A DNA stretch of 64,000 bases from Bacteroidales bacterium (GCA_017443845.1 JAFSXX010000045.1:50322-114321); one strand, 5' to 3'. Numbered from the stretch's first letter, positions 27,650 through 36,170 are shown. The notes: generated by a model not told the origin, from the letters alone. Program-made: numbers and translations.

Positions 27650-28516
27650 ATGGGAAAGATTTATTTGCTCTCCACGGATCATCTTGAGAAGAGTCTGTGG
27701 TTCAGGGATGAGGAGGATTTCAAAGTGGCGATGAATTATATCGCCATACAGGCGGCGGAATGTCCGGAGGTTATGGTACTGGCTTTCATCCTTATGTCCA
27801 ATCATGTTCATTTCGTCATCAGGGGCCCGAAGGAAAAGGTACTTGAATTCATAGGCCGGTTCAAGCACCGATACTCACTCTATTATCAGCGCAAATACGG
27901 AGTCAGCGGATTCCTCCGTCGCAACGGCGTGGATATCAGGCCGGTTCCGGAAGATGAACCCGAAGCCTTGGAAAAGGTCATCGCCTATGTGCAGATGAAT
28001 TGCGTGGCAGCGAACATTTGTGCCCATCCCTCGGGTTATCGATGGTGGACCGGAAACGCATTCTTCTATCAGGGAGCAGAGGGAGGCAGACATGTCGAAT
28101 CCTTATCAATGCGCGCCATCAAGAAGCTGCTGCACACCGAGTTCACCCAACTACCTAAAAAATGGAGAATCTGTGAAGAGGGATATATCCTACCCTCCTC
28201 TTATATCGATGTTAAAATGGTAGAAAGCCGCTTCCGCACGCCGAAGCGGATGAACTACTTCCTCAACAACTCCTCGAAAGCTCGCAAGAAACCTGAGACG
28301 CAGGCGGCATCATTCAGGGATCAGACCGTTCTCGCCGCTCTCCCTGACCTATGCCGAAGCCTTTTCCAAAAGAATGACTTCACCGCTCTCGACAATGCCG
28401 CGAAAGTGGAATGCGCCCGCCAGTTACGATATCGTTTCGGAGCTGATGCACACCAGATAGCGCGTGTCTGCGGAATCAGCTATACAGAAGCTGCGGCGCT
28501 GCTCGACAGCGTCTGA
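27650..28516 (+). CDS. REP-associated tyrosine transposase (RAYT), Y1/IS200-like
   Basis: 288 residues from ATG 27650, which has a GGGAG ribosome site 6-7 nt upstream. In-frame TTG 27587 and ATG 27632 are less likely: the first is the promoter -33. HUH motif MSNHVHFV (H52, H54) and candidate nucleophile Y113 in IAYVQMNC define a Y1 transposase domain. The C-terminal part (about 170-288) ends in a helix-turn-helix-like stretch (AHQIARVCGISYTEAAALL). Stand-alone Y1 proteins flanked by REP hairpins are RAYTs that bind and cleave REP DNA. Here the genes are bracketed by direct copies of a double hairpin, which supports the call. No IS200/IS605 ends or TnpB are present. Confidence 0.85.
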   Translation: MGKIYLLSTDHLEKSLWFRDEEDFKVAMNYIAIQAAECPEVMVLAFILMSNHVHFVIRGPKEKVLEFIGRFKHRYSLYYQRKYGVSGFLRRNGVDIRPVPEDEPEALEKVIAYVQMNCVAANICAHPSGYRWWTGNAFFYQGAEGGRHVESLSMRAIKKLLHTEFTQLPKKWRICEEGYILPSSYIDVKMVESRFRTPKRMNYFLNNSSKARKKPETQAASFRDQTVLAALPDLCRSLFQKNDFTALDNAAKVECARQLRYRFGADAHQIARVCGISYTEAAALLDSV

Positions 28517-28565
28517 TTCCCTGGGCCAGACGCCATCAGACTGATTCTCGCAGAAGAGTTGCCGA

Positions 28566-28649
28566 TGGAGACCTGTTGAAATCTTGCAGGTCTCCCTCAA
28601 AAAAGGCCGTTTTTGATGGAGACTTGCGGATTTTGCGCAGGTCTCCATC
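28566..28649. repeat. REP-like double-hairpin block B
   Basis: Direct-orientation copy of block A over about 84 bp with only a few differences. Hairpin 1 has arms near 28567-28575 and 28587-28595. Hairpin 2 has arms 28615-28628 and 28636-28649 with one mismatch. It lies 50 nt after the RAYT stop. Confidence 0.9.
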
Positions 28650-28669
28650 ACCTGTAAGAAGTGGAAACG

Positions 28670-29602
28670 TTAAACTCTAAGGTCCCCGCCGGAAGTGGAG
28701 GCGGAAGCGGAGGAAGCGGCGCGGCTGAAGCTCACCAGTATCACGCCGACGACGATGAGGATGGTGGCGACGATTTTCTGCCAAGAGAGGGTATCCAGCC
28801 CGTAGGCTATGCTTACCGCAGCGGCGATGACCGGCTGAAGGTAGGCATAGAGGCTCACCAGAGTCGGACGGAGGTGCTTCTGCCCTATCGGGATCAGGAA
28901 ATAGGCAACGAAAGTGGCGAAGAAGACCAGGTAGCCGATTTCGAGCGCCAGCGAAGAGGGAATGGAGGCGAAATCCACGGCTAGCAGCCCCTTGGCTGAG
29001 AAGGGGAGCGACATCAGTAGCGCGAAGAGGAAGATCCACTTCATGAAGGTGATGACGCTGTAACGCTCTATCAACGGGCGGAAAAGGGCGAGATAGAGGG
29101 CGAAGCTGAGGCTGTTGAAAAGCAGCAGCAGGATGCCGCCCACGGTGGACGAGGAAGCGCCGCCCGAATGCACGGAATTGAATATCAGGAAAAGGACTCC
29201 TGCGAAACTGAGGGCCACGCCCGATGCCTTCTTGAATGTAATGGGCTCCTTAAGGAAGAAGAAGGCGAATATCATCGTGAAGATGGGGCCAAGCGTTCCC
29301 AGGACGGCGGCATCGATGGTGGTCACCATCGTCATTCCTTCGAGAAAGGTGTACTGCGTTATGAAGAAGCCGATGAAGGAGGCGGCCGCTATCCTGAGCA
29401 GGTCAGCGGGCGGAACCTTCTCGCGCGGCACGAAAAGCGAGATCAGCCAGAAAAGCACCGCGGCCCCTATCGCCCTGACGCTGAAGAGGGCGATCGGAGA
29501 AATCACGTCGGAGTCCGCAATATCCTTGCAGAAAATAATATTCAGCCCGAATATCGCGTACGCCGCAGCCGTCGCAATATGACCTGTCGCCTTCGATTTC
29601 AC
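28670..29602 (-). CDS. EamA/DMT family transporter
   Basis: Ten-helix drug/metabolite transporter of about 310 residues with two EamA repeats, e.g. YAIFGLNIIFCKDI in the first and LSFALYLALFRPLI in the second. The likely start is GTG 29602 (KSKATGHIATAAAY follows), because the family begins close to the first helix; the frame extends upstream to 29722, but that region is the tRNA terminator. Substrate unknown. The C-terminus is a Ser/Ala-rich tail ending GGDLRV, next to REP block B. Confidence 0.85.
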   Translation of the reverse strand: MKSKATGHIATAAAYAIFGLNIIFCKDIADSDVISPIALFSVRAIGAAVLFWLISLFVPREKVPPADLLRIAAASFIGFFITQYTFLEGMTMVTTIDAAVLGTLGPIFTMIFAFFFLKEPITFKKASGVALSFAGVLFLIFNSVHSGGASSSTVGGILLLLFNSLSFALYLALFRPLIERYSVITFMKWIFLFALLMSLPFSAKGLLAVDFASIPSSLALEIGYLVFFATFVAYFLIPIGQKHLRPTLVSLYAYLQPVIAAAVSIAYGLDTLSWQKIVATILIVVGVILVSFSRAASSASASTSGGDLRV

Positions 29603-29665
29603 CTCGATTGAACCTTCTTTAAAAAACGCCGCTAAGATAAGTAAAAAGTCAATCCACCGCTCATC

Positions 29666-29733
29666 AGTCCCTGAGGATGCACAAAAAAAGACCGCTGAAA
29701 AATGCGGTCTTTTTTTGTGCATCCTCAGGGACT
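29666..29733. terminator. 30-bp perfect palindrome containing the tRNA-Lys terminator
   Basis: Arms 29666-29695 and 29704-29733 are perfect inverted copies with an 8-nt loop. The inner part (GACCGC stem with A7/T7 tracts) is a bidirectional intrinsic terminator. The outer part duplicates, in inverted form, the last 16 nt of tRNA-Lys (T-arm 3' strand, acceptor 3' strand and discriminator). Confidence 0.9.
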
Positions 29734-29790
29734 CGAACCCTGGACACCCTGATTAAGAGTCAGGTGCTCTACCAGCTGAGCTAAGGATGC
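29718..29790 (-). tRNA. tRNA-Lys (anticodon CTT)
   Basis: Minus-strand cloverleaf: 7-bp acceptor (GCATCCT/AGGATGC), D arm AGCTCAGCTGGTAGAGCA, anticodon stem CCTGA/TCAGG with loop CTCTTAA (anticodon CTT, reading AAG), T arm with GGTTCGAGTCC. Discriminator A at 29718, CCA not encoded. Followed directly by the terminator palindrome. Confidence 0.96.
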
Positions 29791-29851
29791 CTCCGATTTG
29801 GGACTGCAAATGTAGACAAATATTTTTAGGGTGCAAACATTTTTTTGTTTT

Positions 29852-29884
29852 TTTGATACGATATCCGTTTAATCACTATATTTG
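29852..29884 (+). promoter_or_regulatory. promoter of the ATPase-sirtuin-M16 unit
   Basis: TTTG at 29852-29855 and TATATTTG at 29877-29884, spacer 21 nt, a close fit to the Bacteroidota promoter. The ATG at 29928 is 43 nt downstream. Confidence 0.75.
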
Positions 29885-29927
29885 TAACACTAATGTTTTT
29901 GTTACAAAACCTAACCGGCATACTTCT

Positions 29928-30989
29928 ATGGACCTTCTGTTTGATTTTGACAAGCCCGCGATGGGCAACGACCTGCTTGGGCGTACGGAAGAAATCAACT
30001 CCCTTATCGATACAATTACCGACAAACGCAAAGGCGCGGTCATCTACGACGCGCCCAAATCTGGTAAGAATACACTGGTCTGCAACGCCCTGAGCCGCCT
30101 CAAGGCCCGTCGCTACGACTTTGCGCTCTGCAAGATCGACCTGTTCAGGGTACGCAGCTACGCCGATTTCCTGGCCTGCTTCCGCGAGGCAGTCACCAAG
30201 TGCTTCAACGAGGTCAACCGCAACTCCCTCCTCCCCTTCAGCATCGATTTCCGCAATCTGCCGGAGGAGAAAATCCTCGAAGTGCCCCAGCTCATCGCCG
30301 AAGAGTCCGGACGCAAACTCATCATATATATAAAGGAGTTCCAGAACGTGCTCACCATCGAGGAGCCCGGCTTCAGCATCGACAGTCTCGACAAACTCTG
30401 GTCGAAGCAGACAGATGTCCGCTATATCATCACCGGATCGTTCGTAAATATGATGAAGGCCATATTCGAAGACCGCAAGCTCTTCTACTATATGGTCAAT
30501 CCCGTAACCCTCAAGCCCATCGCCAGGCAGACCATTGTCGATTACATCGTAAGCACCTGCCTCAACGTGGGACGCGTCATCAACCAGGACGTGGCCGAGG
30601 AGATTTACCGCATCTCGGGGGGCAGCATGTGGTACGTGAAGCAACTCTGCTCCTTCTGCTACGCATTCCCCGCGGGATATATCACCGACCTGGTGGTCGA
30701 GCAGGCCGAGGCGGCCCTCATCCACAACAACAGGCCCCGCTTCATGCAGATAATGCTCGATCTGACCCCCAACCAGATCAACTTCCTGAAGGCGGTGCTC
30801 GACGGAGTGCAGCGGTTCAGCAGTCAGGAGGTGCTCGACACCTACAAGCTCAACTCCTCCGCCAACGTATTCCGTCTCAAGGACGCCCTGAAGAAGAAAG
30901 AGGTCATCACGTTCGACAAGGACGACACCGCAAGGATCCTCGACCCCCTGTTCGAATACTGGCTCAGAAACTACTATTTCATAAAATAA
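29928..30989 (+). CDS. AAA/STAND-type ATPase with degenerate nucleotide motifs
   Basis: 353 residues from ATG 29928 (MDLLFDFDKPAMGNDLLGR); the longer open frame contains the promoter. The layout follows the archaeal-type AAA ATPases fused to a winged-helix region: GRTEEINSL box, P-loop region YDAPKSGKNTL (K47), LIIYIKEFQN at the Walker B position, then a C-terminal helical/wHTH part ending FEYWLRNYYFIK. Two oddities: the residue after the P-loop Lys is Asn instead of Thr/Ser, and the Walker B Asp is Lys136. Similar proteins are widespread in Bacteroidales but have no assigned function to my knowledge. Followed after 7 nt by the sirtuin gene. Confidence 0.75.
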   Translation: MDLLFDFDKPAMGNDLLGRTEEINSLIDTITDKRKGAVIYDAPKSGKNTLVCNALSRLKARRYDFALCKIDLFRVRSYADFLACFREAVTKCFNEVNRNSLLPFSIDFRNLPEEKILEVPQLIAEESGRKLIIYIKEFQNVLTIEEPGFSIDSLDKLWSKQTDVRYIITGSFVNMMKAIFEDRKLFYYMVNPVTLKPIARQTIVDYIVSTCLNVGRVINQDVAEEIYRISGGSMWYVKQLCSFCYAFPAGYITDLVVEQAEAALIHNNRPRFMQIMLDLTPNQINFLKAVLDGVQRFSSQEVLDTYKLNSSANVFRLKDALKKKEVITFDKDDTARILDPLFEYWLRNYYFIK

Positions 30990-30996
30990 CAACGAT

Positions 30997-31695
30997 ATGA
31001 AGTCACTGGTTGTACTCTCGGGAGCGGGCGTGAGCGCCGAGAGCGGAATCAAGACCTTCAGGGACAGCGACGGCTTGTGGGAGAATTATCCGGTGCAGGA
31101 TGTCGCATCCATTGACGGATGGTACCGCAACCCCGCCCTGATGCTGAAGTTTTACAACGAAAGGCGCCGCCAGCTCGAGACCAGCAAGCCCAACAGGGCC
31201 CACGAGATCATCGCCGAGCTCGAGAACTGGTTCAACGTAACGGTAGTCACCCAGAACGTGGACAATCTCCACGAGAGGGCCGGAAGCAGCAATGTCATCC
31301 ATCTCCACGGCGAGCTCACCAAGGTCCGCCCCGAGGACAGGGAGGACAGCGGCAGCGCATTCGACATCGGCTACAAAGACATCAACATCGGGGACTGCGA
31401 CAGACGCGGAGTGCAGCTCCGCCCCCATATCGTCTGGTTCGGCGAGGCGGTGCCGATGTTCGAGAAGGCCGCGGCCGCCGTACAGAAAGCGGACATCCTC
31501 CTGATAATCGGCACTTCGATGGCGGTCTATCCCGCCGCGGGCCTCTATCATTACGCGCGCCGCGGCACCCCCATCTACCTGATAGACCCCAAGCCGATAC
31601 ACATCGATTATCCCGATTTCACCCAGATACAGGAGCCCGCCACGGTGGGTATGGCGAAACTCAAGCAGATGCTCGTCAATCCCGAAGAAGAATAA
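30997..31695 (+). CDS. cobB: NAD-dependent protein deacylase (sirtuin), zinc-site-less
   Basis: 232-residue sirtuin. NAD-binding GAGVSAESGIKTFR, TQNVDNLH, catalytic His104 in IHLHGE and GTSMAVYPAAG are intact. Y53 and R56 in KFYNERR match the class III Tyr-x-x-Arg pair that recognises succinyl or malonyl lysine. The four zinc cysteines are missing: the region between the catalytic His and FGE carries only one Cys. Cytoplasmic, removing acyl groups from lysines. Located between the ATPase (7 nt) and the M16 protease (19 nt). Confidence 0.92.
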   Translation: MKSLVVLSGAGVSAESGIKTFRDSDGLWENYPVQDVASIDGWYRNPALMLKFYNERRRQLETSKPNRAHEIIAELENWFNVTVVTQNVDNLHERAGSSNVIHLHGELTKVRPEDREDSGSAFDIGYKDINIGDCDRRGVQLRPHIVWFGEAVPMFEKAAAAVQKADILLIIGTSMAVYPAAGLYHYARRGTPIYLIDPKPIHIDYPDFTQIQEPATVGMAKLKQMLVNPEEE

Positions 31696-31714
31696 ACCAT
31701 AAATCATCTACTAT

Positions 31715-34621
31715 ATGAAACGTCATCTTTATACTGTCCTGCTCTCGCTGGCGGCCCTCTGCATGGTCTCCTGCGGCGGATACAAATACGAGCAGGTGAA
31801 GGGCGACCCTACGGGCGCCCGCATCTACACCCTCGACAACGGCTTGAAGGTGTATATGATCGTCAACAAGGACAAGCCCCGCATCGACGCGCAGATCGCC
31901 GTCAAGGTAGGCAGCAAGAACGACCCCCGCGAGACAACGGGACTGGCACACTACTTCGAGCACCTGATGTTCAAGGGAACCAAGAATTTCGGAACGCAGA
32001 ACTACGAGCTTGAGGAACCGATGCTCAACGAGATCGAGCAACTCTTCGAAGTCTATCGCAAGACCACCGACGAGGCCGAGCGCAAGGCTATCTATCACCA
32101 GATAGATTCCATCTCCTACGAGGCATCCAAGATCTCGATCCCCAACGAGTACGACAAACTGATGGCCTCCATCGGAGCCAGCGGCACCAACGCCTACACC
32201 AGCTACGACGTGACCTGCTACACGGAGAACATCCCCTCCAACCAGATCGACATCTGGGCCAAGATCCAGGCTGACCGCTTCCAGAACTGCGTGCTCCGCG
32301 GCTTCCACACCGAGCTGGAGACCATCTACGAGGAGTACAATATGTACGCGGCTCAGGACCAGACCAAGGAGTTCAACGCACTCTTCGAAGGCCTCTTCGA
32401 GAACCATCCCTACAACACCGACGTCATCGGACTTCCTTCGCACCTGAAGAATCCTTCGATTACCAATGTCAAGAAGTATCACGACGAGTGGTATGTCCCC
32501 AATAATATGGCAGTGGTGATGGTCGGCGACTTCAACCCCGCAAAGGCCATCAAGATCATCGACAAGTACTTCGGCGGAATGAAGCCCAACGAAAACCTTA
32601 CCAGACCAGTTTTCGAACCTGAGAAGCCCATCACCGAGCCCATAGTCAAGACTGTCCGCGGCAATGAATCCCCCAGTGTGATACTGGGCTGGAGATTCCC
32701 CGGCGCAAACTCCGAGGAGGCCCTGATGCTCAACGCTCTCAGCAGCGTCCTCTATAATGGCAAGGCCGGCCTCATCGACCTCGACGTCAACCAGCAGCAG
32801 CTGACCCTGGGAATGAACGCAGGCCTTGAGGATCTGGCAGATTACTCCGCATTCCTCGTGATGGCTGAGCCCAAGCCCGGCCAGACCCTCGACGAGGTTC
32901 GCGACATCGCCCTTGCAGAGATCGAGAAGGTCAAGAAGGGAGAGTTCGACGAAGATCTGCTCACCGCCACCATCAACAACCTGAAGCTCCAGTATATGAA
33001 TATGATGGAATCGACCCGCTATATGGCAAGGATCGCCGTCAACAGCTTCATCAACGACGTTCCCTGGAGCGATGTGGTCAACGAGGTGGATCGCCTCTCC
33101 AAGATCACCAAGGAGGACATCGTGAAGTTCGCAAACGAGAACTTCGGCAACAACTACGTACAGGTCAACAAGCTTCAGGAGAAAGATCCCGCCGACTTCA
33201 AGATCGCGAAGCCGCAGATCACTCCCATCTTCACCAACCGCGACACCGCCAGCCAGTTCCTGAAGGATATCCAGGCAGCGGCCGCAAAGGTCAAGCCCAT
33301 CAACCCCGTATTCGTGGATTATGCAAAGGATTTGTCCAAGCTCGAGGCCAAGAGCGGCATTCCCGTGCTCTACAAGCAGAATGTCACCAACGGCACCTTC
33401 CAGCTCAACTACATCTTCGAGACCGGCAGCTATGCCGACAAGGTTCTCCCCTTCGCTTGCGACTACCTCGAATACCTCGGAACCTCCGACATGACTCCCG
33501 AGCAGGTCAAGAAGGAGTTCTACCGTCTCGCATGCGATTATTATGTATTCTGTGATGGCGAACGCACTACCGTACGCCTGAGCGGACTTGCAGAGAACAT
33601 GGAAGAGGCTGCAACTCTGATGGAGAAACTCATAGCCGATGCCCAGGCCAATCCCCAGGCTCTTATGATGCTCAAGCTCAACACCCTTCAGGAGCGTGAG
33701 AATGCAAAGCACGACCAGCGTTCCAACTCCGGCCGCCTCCAGAACTACGGTCTCTACGGCCCCGAGAATCCTTCGAGGAACATCCTCACCAACGCAGAGC
33801 TCCTCGCCCTCACCGACGATCAGCTTCTCGAGAAGATCCACAGCCTCTTCAACGGCGAGCACAAGGTCACCTACTACGGTCCTCTCACCGGCAGCGAACT
33901 GGTTGCAGCTGTAAACAAACTCCACAACTGCCCCGAGAAGCTGGAGCCCGTGGTGGAAGGCGATCCCTTCAAGTACCTGATCACCGAGGAGAACACCATC
34001 CTCTTCGCTCCCTATGACGCAAACCAGGCCATCATCTACTCGCTTTCAAGCAACGGCGAGCCGTTCGACGCAACGGTTGTCCCCATCTCCAGGCTCTACA
34101 ACGAGTATTTCGGAGGCGGAATGAACGGCATAGTCTTCCAGGAGATGCGTGAGGCGCGCGGACTGGCATACGGCGCAGGAGCCCGCTATATGACTCCTTC
34201 CGACCTCGACCACTCCGTAATCTTCCTCAACTACATCCAGACCCAGAACGACAAGGTGATCGACGCCCTCACCGCATTCGAGGAGATCATCAACAATATG
34301 CCCGAGTCGGAGACGGCTTTCGGCATCGCAAAGGAGAGCATGATCTCGAATATGCGTACCGCCCGCACTGTCAAGGCGGCAGTCCTCAACTCCTACCTGA
34401 ACGCCGAGAAGCTCGGCCTCGACTACGATATCAATAAGGATATCTACGAGAAGGCTTCGGGTTACACCCTCAAGGATGTCGTCGATTTCCAGAAGGCGAA
34501 TGTCAAGGACCGCAAGTACACCATCTGCATCCTCGGCCGCGAGAGCGATATCGATTTCAAGGCCCTCGAGAAGTTCGGCAAGATCAAAAAAGTGACGACT
34601 GATGAAATTTTTGGCTACTAA
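31715..34621 (+). CDS. M16 family zinc metalloprotease, lipoprotein
   Basis: 968 residues with a lipoprotein signal (cleavage before C20 in ALCMVSCGG). It has the inverted zinc motif HYFEH (H79-H83) in the first M16 half and a second, degenerate M16 half, as in full-length pitrilysin-like enzymes, followed by EARGLAYGAGARYM in the C-terminal half. It degrades peptides, probably in the periplasm or at the inner face of the outer membrane. Last gene of the ATPase-sirtuin unit. Confidence 0.93.
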   Translation: MKRHLYTVLLSLAALCMVSCGGYKYEQVKGDPTGARIYTLDNGLKVYMIVNKDKPRIDAQIAVKVGSKNDPRETTGLAHYFEHLMFKGTKNFGTQNYELEEPMLNEIEQLFEVYRKTTDEAERKAIYHQIDSISYEASKISIPNEYDKLMASIGASGTNAYTSYDVTCYTENIPSNQIDIWAKIQADRFQNCVLRGFHTELETIYEEYNMYAAQDQTKEFNALFEGLFENHPYNTDVIGLPSHLKNPSITNVKKYHDEWYVPNNMAVVMVGDFNPAKAIKIIDKYFGGMKPNENLTRPVFEPEKPITEPIVKTVRGNESPSVILGWRFPGANSEEALMLNALSSVLYNGKAGLIDLDVNQQQLTLGMNAGLEDLADYSAFLVMAEPKPGQTLDEVRDIALAEIEKVKKGEFDEDLLTATINNLKLQYMNMMESTRYMARIAVNSFINDVPWSDVVNEVDRLSKITKEDIVKFANENFGNNYVQVNKLQEKDPADFKIAKPQITPIFTNRDTASQFLKDIQAAAAKVKPINPVFVDYAKDLSKLEAKSGIPVLYKQNVTNGTFQLNYIFETGSYADKVLPFACDYLEYLGTSDMTPEQVKKEFYRLACDYYVFCDGERTTVRLSGLAENMEEAATLMEKLIADAQANPQALMMLKLNTLQERENAKHDQRSNSGRLQNYGLYGPENPSRNILTNAELLALTDDQLLEKIHSLFNGEHKVTYYGPLTGSELVAAVNKLHNCPEKLEPVVEGDPFKYLITEENTILFAPYDANQAIIYSLSSNGEPFDATVVPISRLYNEYFGGGMNGIVFQEMREARGLAYGAGARYMTPSDLDHSVIFLNYIQTQNDKVIDALTAFEEIINNMPESETAFGIAKESMISNMRTARTVKAAVLNSYLNAEKLGLDYDINKDIYEKASGYTLKDVVDFQKANVKDRKYTICILGRESDIDFKALEKFGKIKKVTTDEIFGY

Positions 34622-34635
34622 TCCAAAAAAGGTAC

Positions 34636-34643
34636 TATCTTTG
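34636..34643 (+). promoter_or_regulatory. -7 element of the ferredoxin gene
   Basis: TATCTTTG (TAnnTTTG), 38 nt before ATG 34682 and just after the M16 stop, so the ferredoxin can be transcribed alone. Confidence 0.7.
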
Positions 34644-34681
34644 CACTCCCTTTAAGAAACCAACCAACCAAAATAATTATT

Positions 34682-34849
34682 ATGGCTTACAAAATCACTG
34701 ACAATTGCGTTGCTTGCGGCACCTGCATCGGCGAATGCCCTGTAGAGGCTATCTCCGCTGGCGACATCTACAAGATCGATCCCGACATCTGCGCAGACTG
34801 CGGCACTTGTGCAAGCGTCTGCCCTATGGGCGCTATCGAGCAGGCATAA
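34682..34849 (+). CDS. 2[4Fe-4S] ferredoxin
   Basis: 55-residue protein beginning MAYKITDNCV. Two complete CxxCxxCxxxCP motifs (CVACGTCIGECP and CADCGTCASVCP) bind two [4Fe-4S] clusters, the clostridial type used as low-potential electron carrier for 2-oxoacid:ferredoxin oxidoreductases and hydrogenases. It indicates an anaerobe. It has its own promoter and terminator. Confidence 0.97.
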   Translation: MAYKITDNCVACGTCIGECPVEAISAGDIYKIDPDICADCGTCASVCPMGAIEQA

Positions 34850-34871
34850 TTGCACTGCCAGTATAACAGAA

Positions 34872-34902
34872 ACGGACCGACAATTTGTCGGTCCGTTTTT
34901 TT
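34872..34902 (+). terminator. intrinsic terminator of the ferredoxin gene
   Basis: 10-bp stem 34872-34881/34887-34896 with 5-nt loop AATTT, then a T7 run. Lies between convergent ferredoxin and serpin genes. Confidence 0.9.
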
Positions 34903-34919
34903 AAATGCCCGGGACAAAT

Positions 34920-36170
34920 CTATTTGACGTGAGTTCCGATGAAGAGAAGTGTGTTGGAGGTTGATTCCACGATGGCGTAGATGAACGGATGGTCGGCGAT
35001 GAAGGTCCTGGGGGACACAGGATCGGCTACGCTGGTCACCTTCATTCCGATAACAGTGACTGCAGCGGCCTCGGTGCCCTTCTCGTTGACATCGATCGCG
35101 GTTTTCTGGAGCATCATATTGACATACAGACTCTCGTCGCTGATCTTGCCGAAATCGGCCTGCGGCGTGAAGGCGAGCTCCATCCCGCGCTTCTGCATCG
35201 CCTTCTTGAAGGAATCCTCCATAGTGAAATCGCTCTTGAAGACAGGTATCTCGAAATTCACTTTCTCACGTCCGAGGGAGCCCATCCACTTGCTCCAGGA
35301 TGCCGCATCCACACCGGCGAGGAACTTCATGAAATCCTTTTCATAATCAGGAAGCACCAAAACCATCCTGAATGCGCCGTTGCCGTAAGGCAGGCTGAAG
35401 ACAGTAACGCCGTCGGATGTCCGGCCCCAAAGGGCATCGATTCCGTATCCGCGGAAAAACATTGTCTCGCGGGCTTTGCGTTCGAGGTCGGCGAACTTGC
35501 GGGGCGAGGTCGAGAAGGCCTCGGCGTCGCGCCACTTGCCATTGAAATAGAGGGCGTTGGCCAGCATCATACGGGTGTATGGATCGACATCTTCGAGAAC
35601 CTTTTTGATCATACCGTTGGTATTCCTGTCAGCCCAGGAGTTGACAGTGGCCAAGGCCGCGAGCTTATTAGTGAAATCCAGTTTGTCGATCACCGCATTG
35701 TAATCAGCGGCGACGGAAGAGGCATAAGGCTTCTTGAGTGTCATATTCTTGGCAATCCAGATGGCATCGGCTATGGAAACCTTAGTGGAGGAATCGGCCG
35801 AAAGGACACCTTCGACGACGGTCTTGTAATAAGATGCGATATCTTCGGCAGGAAGGCCCTCGAAGCCGAGCGCCTTAGCCATCTGCGAATAGGTCTCACC
35901 CTGCGCTCCTGCGGCGAGCATCGAAAGGCAGAGGGATGCGCTGAAGGGCGAAATCATCATATTGTCCTTCTCCTCAAGCGCGACTTCGCGGAAGAGATCG
36001 ATCCCGAATCCGGTAACCGATCCTCCAACGGCCTCCTGGGCCTTGGTGAGGGTTATCTTCTTGAGTTCGTTGCTTCCCTCTTCCGAAGGGGCTTCGGTAT
36101 TCACGCTGCCGCACGCTACCAGAAGCGGCGCAGCAAAAGCAATCAATAATGAAATTCCCATCTTTTTCAT
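34920..36170 (-). CDS. serpin (serine protease inhibitor), lipoprotein
   Basis: 416 residues. Lipoprotein signal with C20 (PLLVACGS), then a full serpin fold: MISPFSASLCLSMLAAGAQGET, NALYFNGKW, and C-terminal FIADHPFIYAI. The hinge EKGTEAAAVT keeps the small residues needed for loop insertion, so it should be inhibitory. The reactive loop continues VIGMKVTSVADPVSP; P1 cannot be fixed without alignment. It would protect the cell surface from proteases. It starts 21 nt after psd and is probably read from the rsfS-ftsH operon. Confidence 0.93.
   Translation of the reverse strand: MKKMGISLLIAFAAPLLVACGSVNTEAPSEEGSNELKKITLTKAQEAVGGSVTGFGIDLFREVALEEKDNMMISPFSASLCLSMLAAGAQGETYSQMAKALGFEGLPAEDIASYYKTVVEGVLSADSSTKVSIADAIWIAKNMTLKKPYASSVAADYNAVIDKLDFTNKLAALATVNSWADRNTNGMIKKVLEDVDPYTRMMLANALYFNGKWRDAEAFSTSPRKFADLERKARETMFFRGYGIDALWGRTSDGVTVFSLPYGNGAFRMVLVLPDYEKDFMKFLAGVDAASWSKWMGSLGREKVNFEIPVFKSDFTMEDSFKKAMQKRGMELAFTPQADFGKISDESLYVNMMLQKTAIDVNEKGTEAAAVTVIGMKVTSVADPVSPRTFIADHPFIYAIVESTSNTLLFIGTHVK

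Noticed and set aside
26843..28649. Complete IS200/IS605 insertion sequence or composite transposon
   Set aside because: No TnpB and no IS200/605-type ends were seen; the flanking hairpins fit REP doublets with a RAYT better.
31676..33925. 749-codon minus-strand open frame opposite the M16 protease
   Set aside because: Antisense shadow of a gene with a clear lipobox and zinc motif; Val/Leu/Gly-rich translation typical of reversed codon bias.
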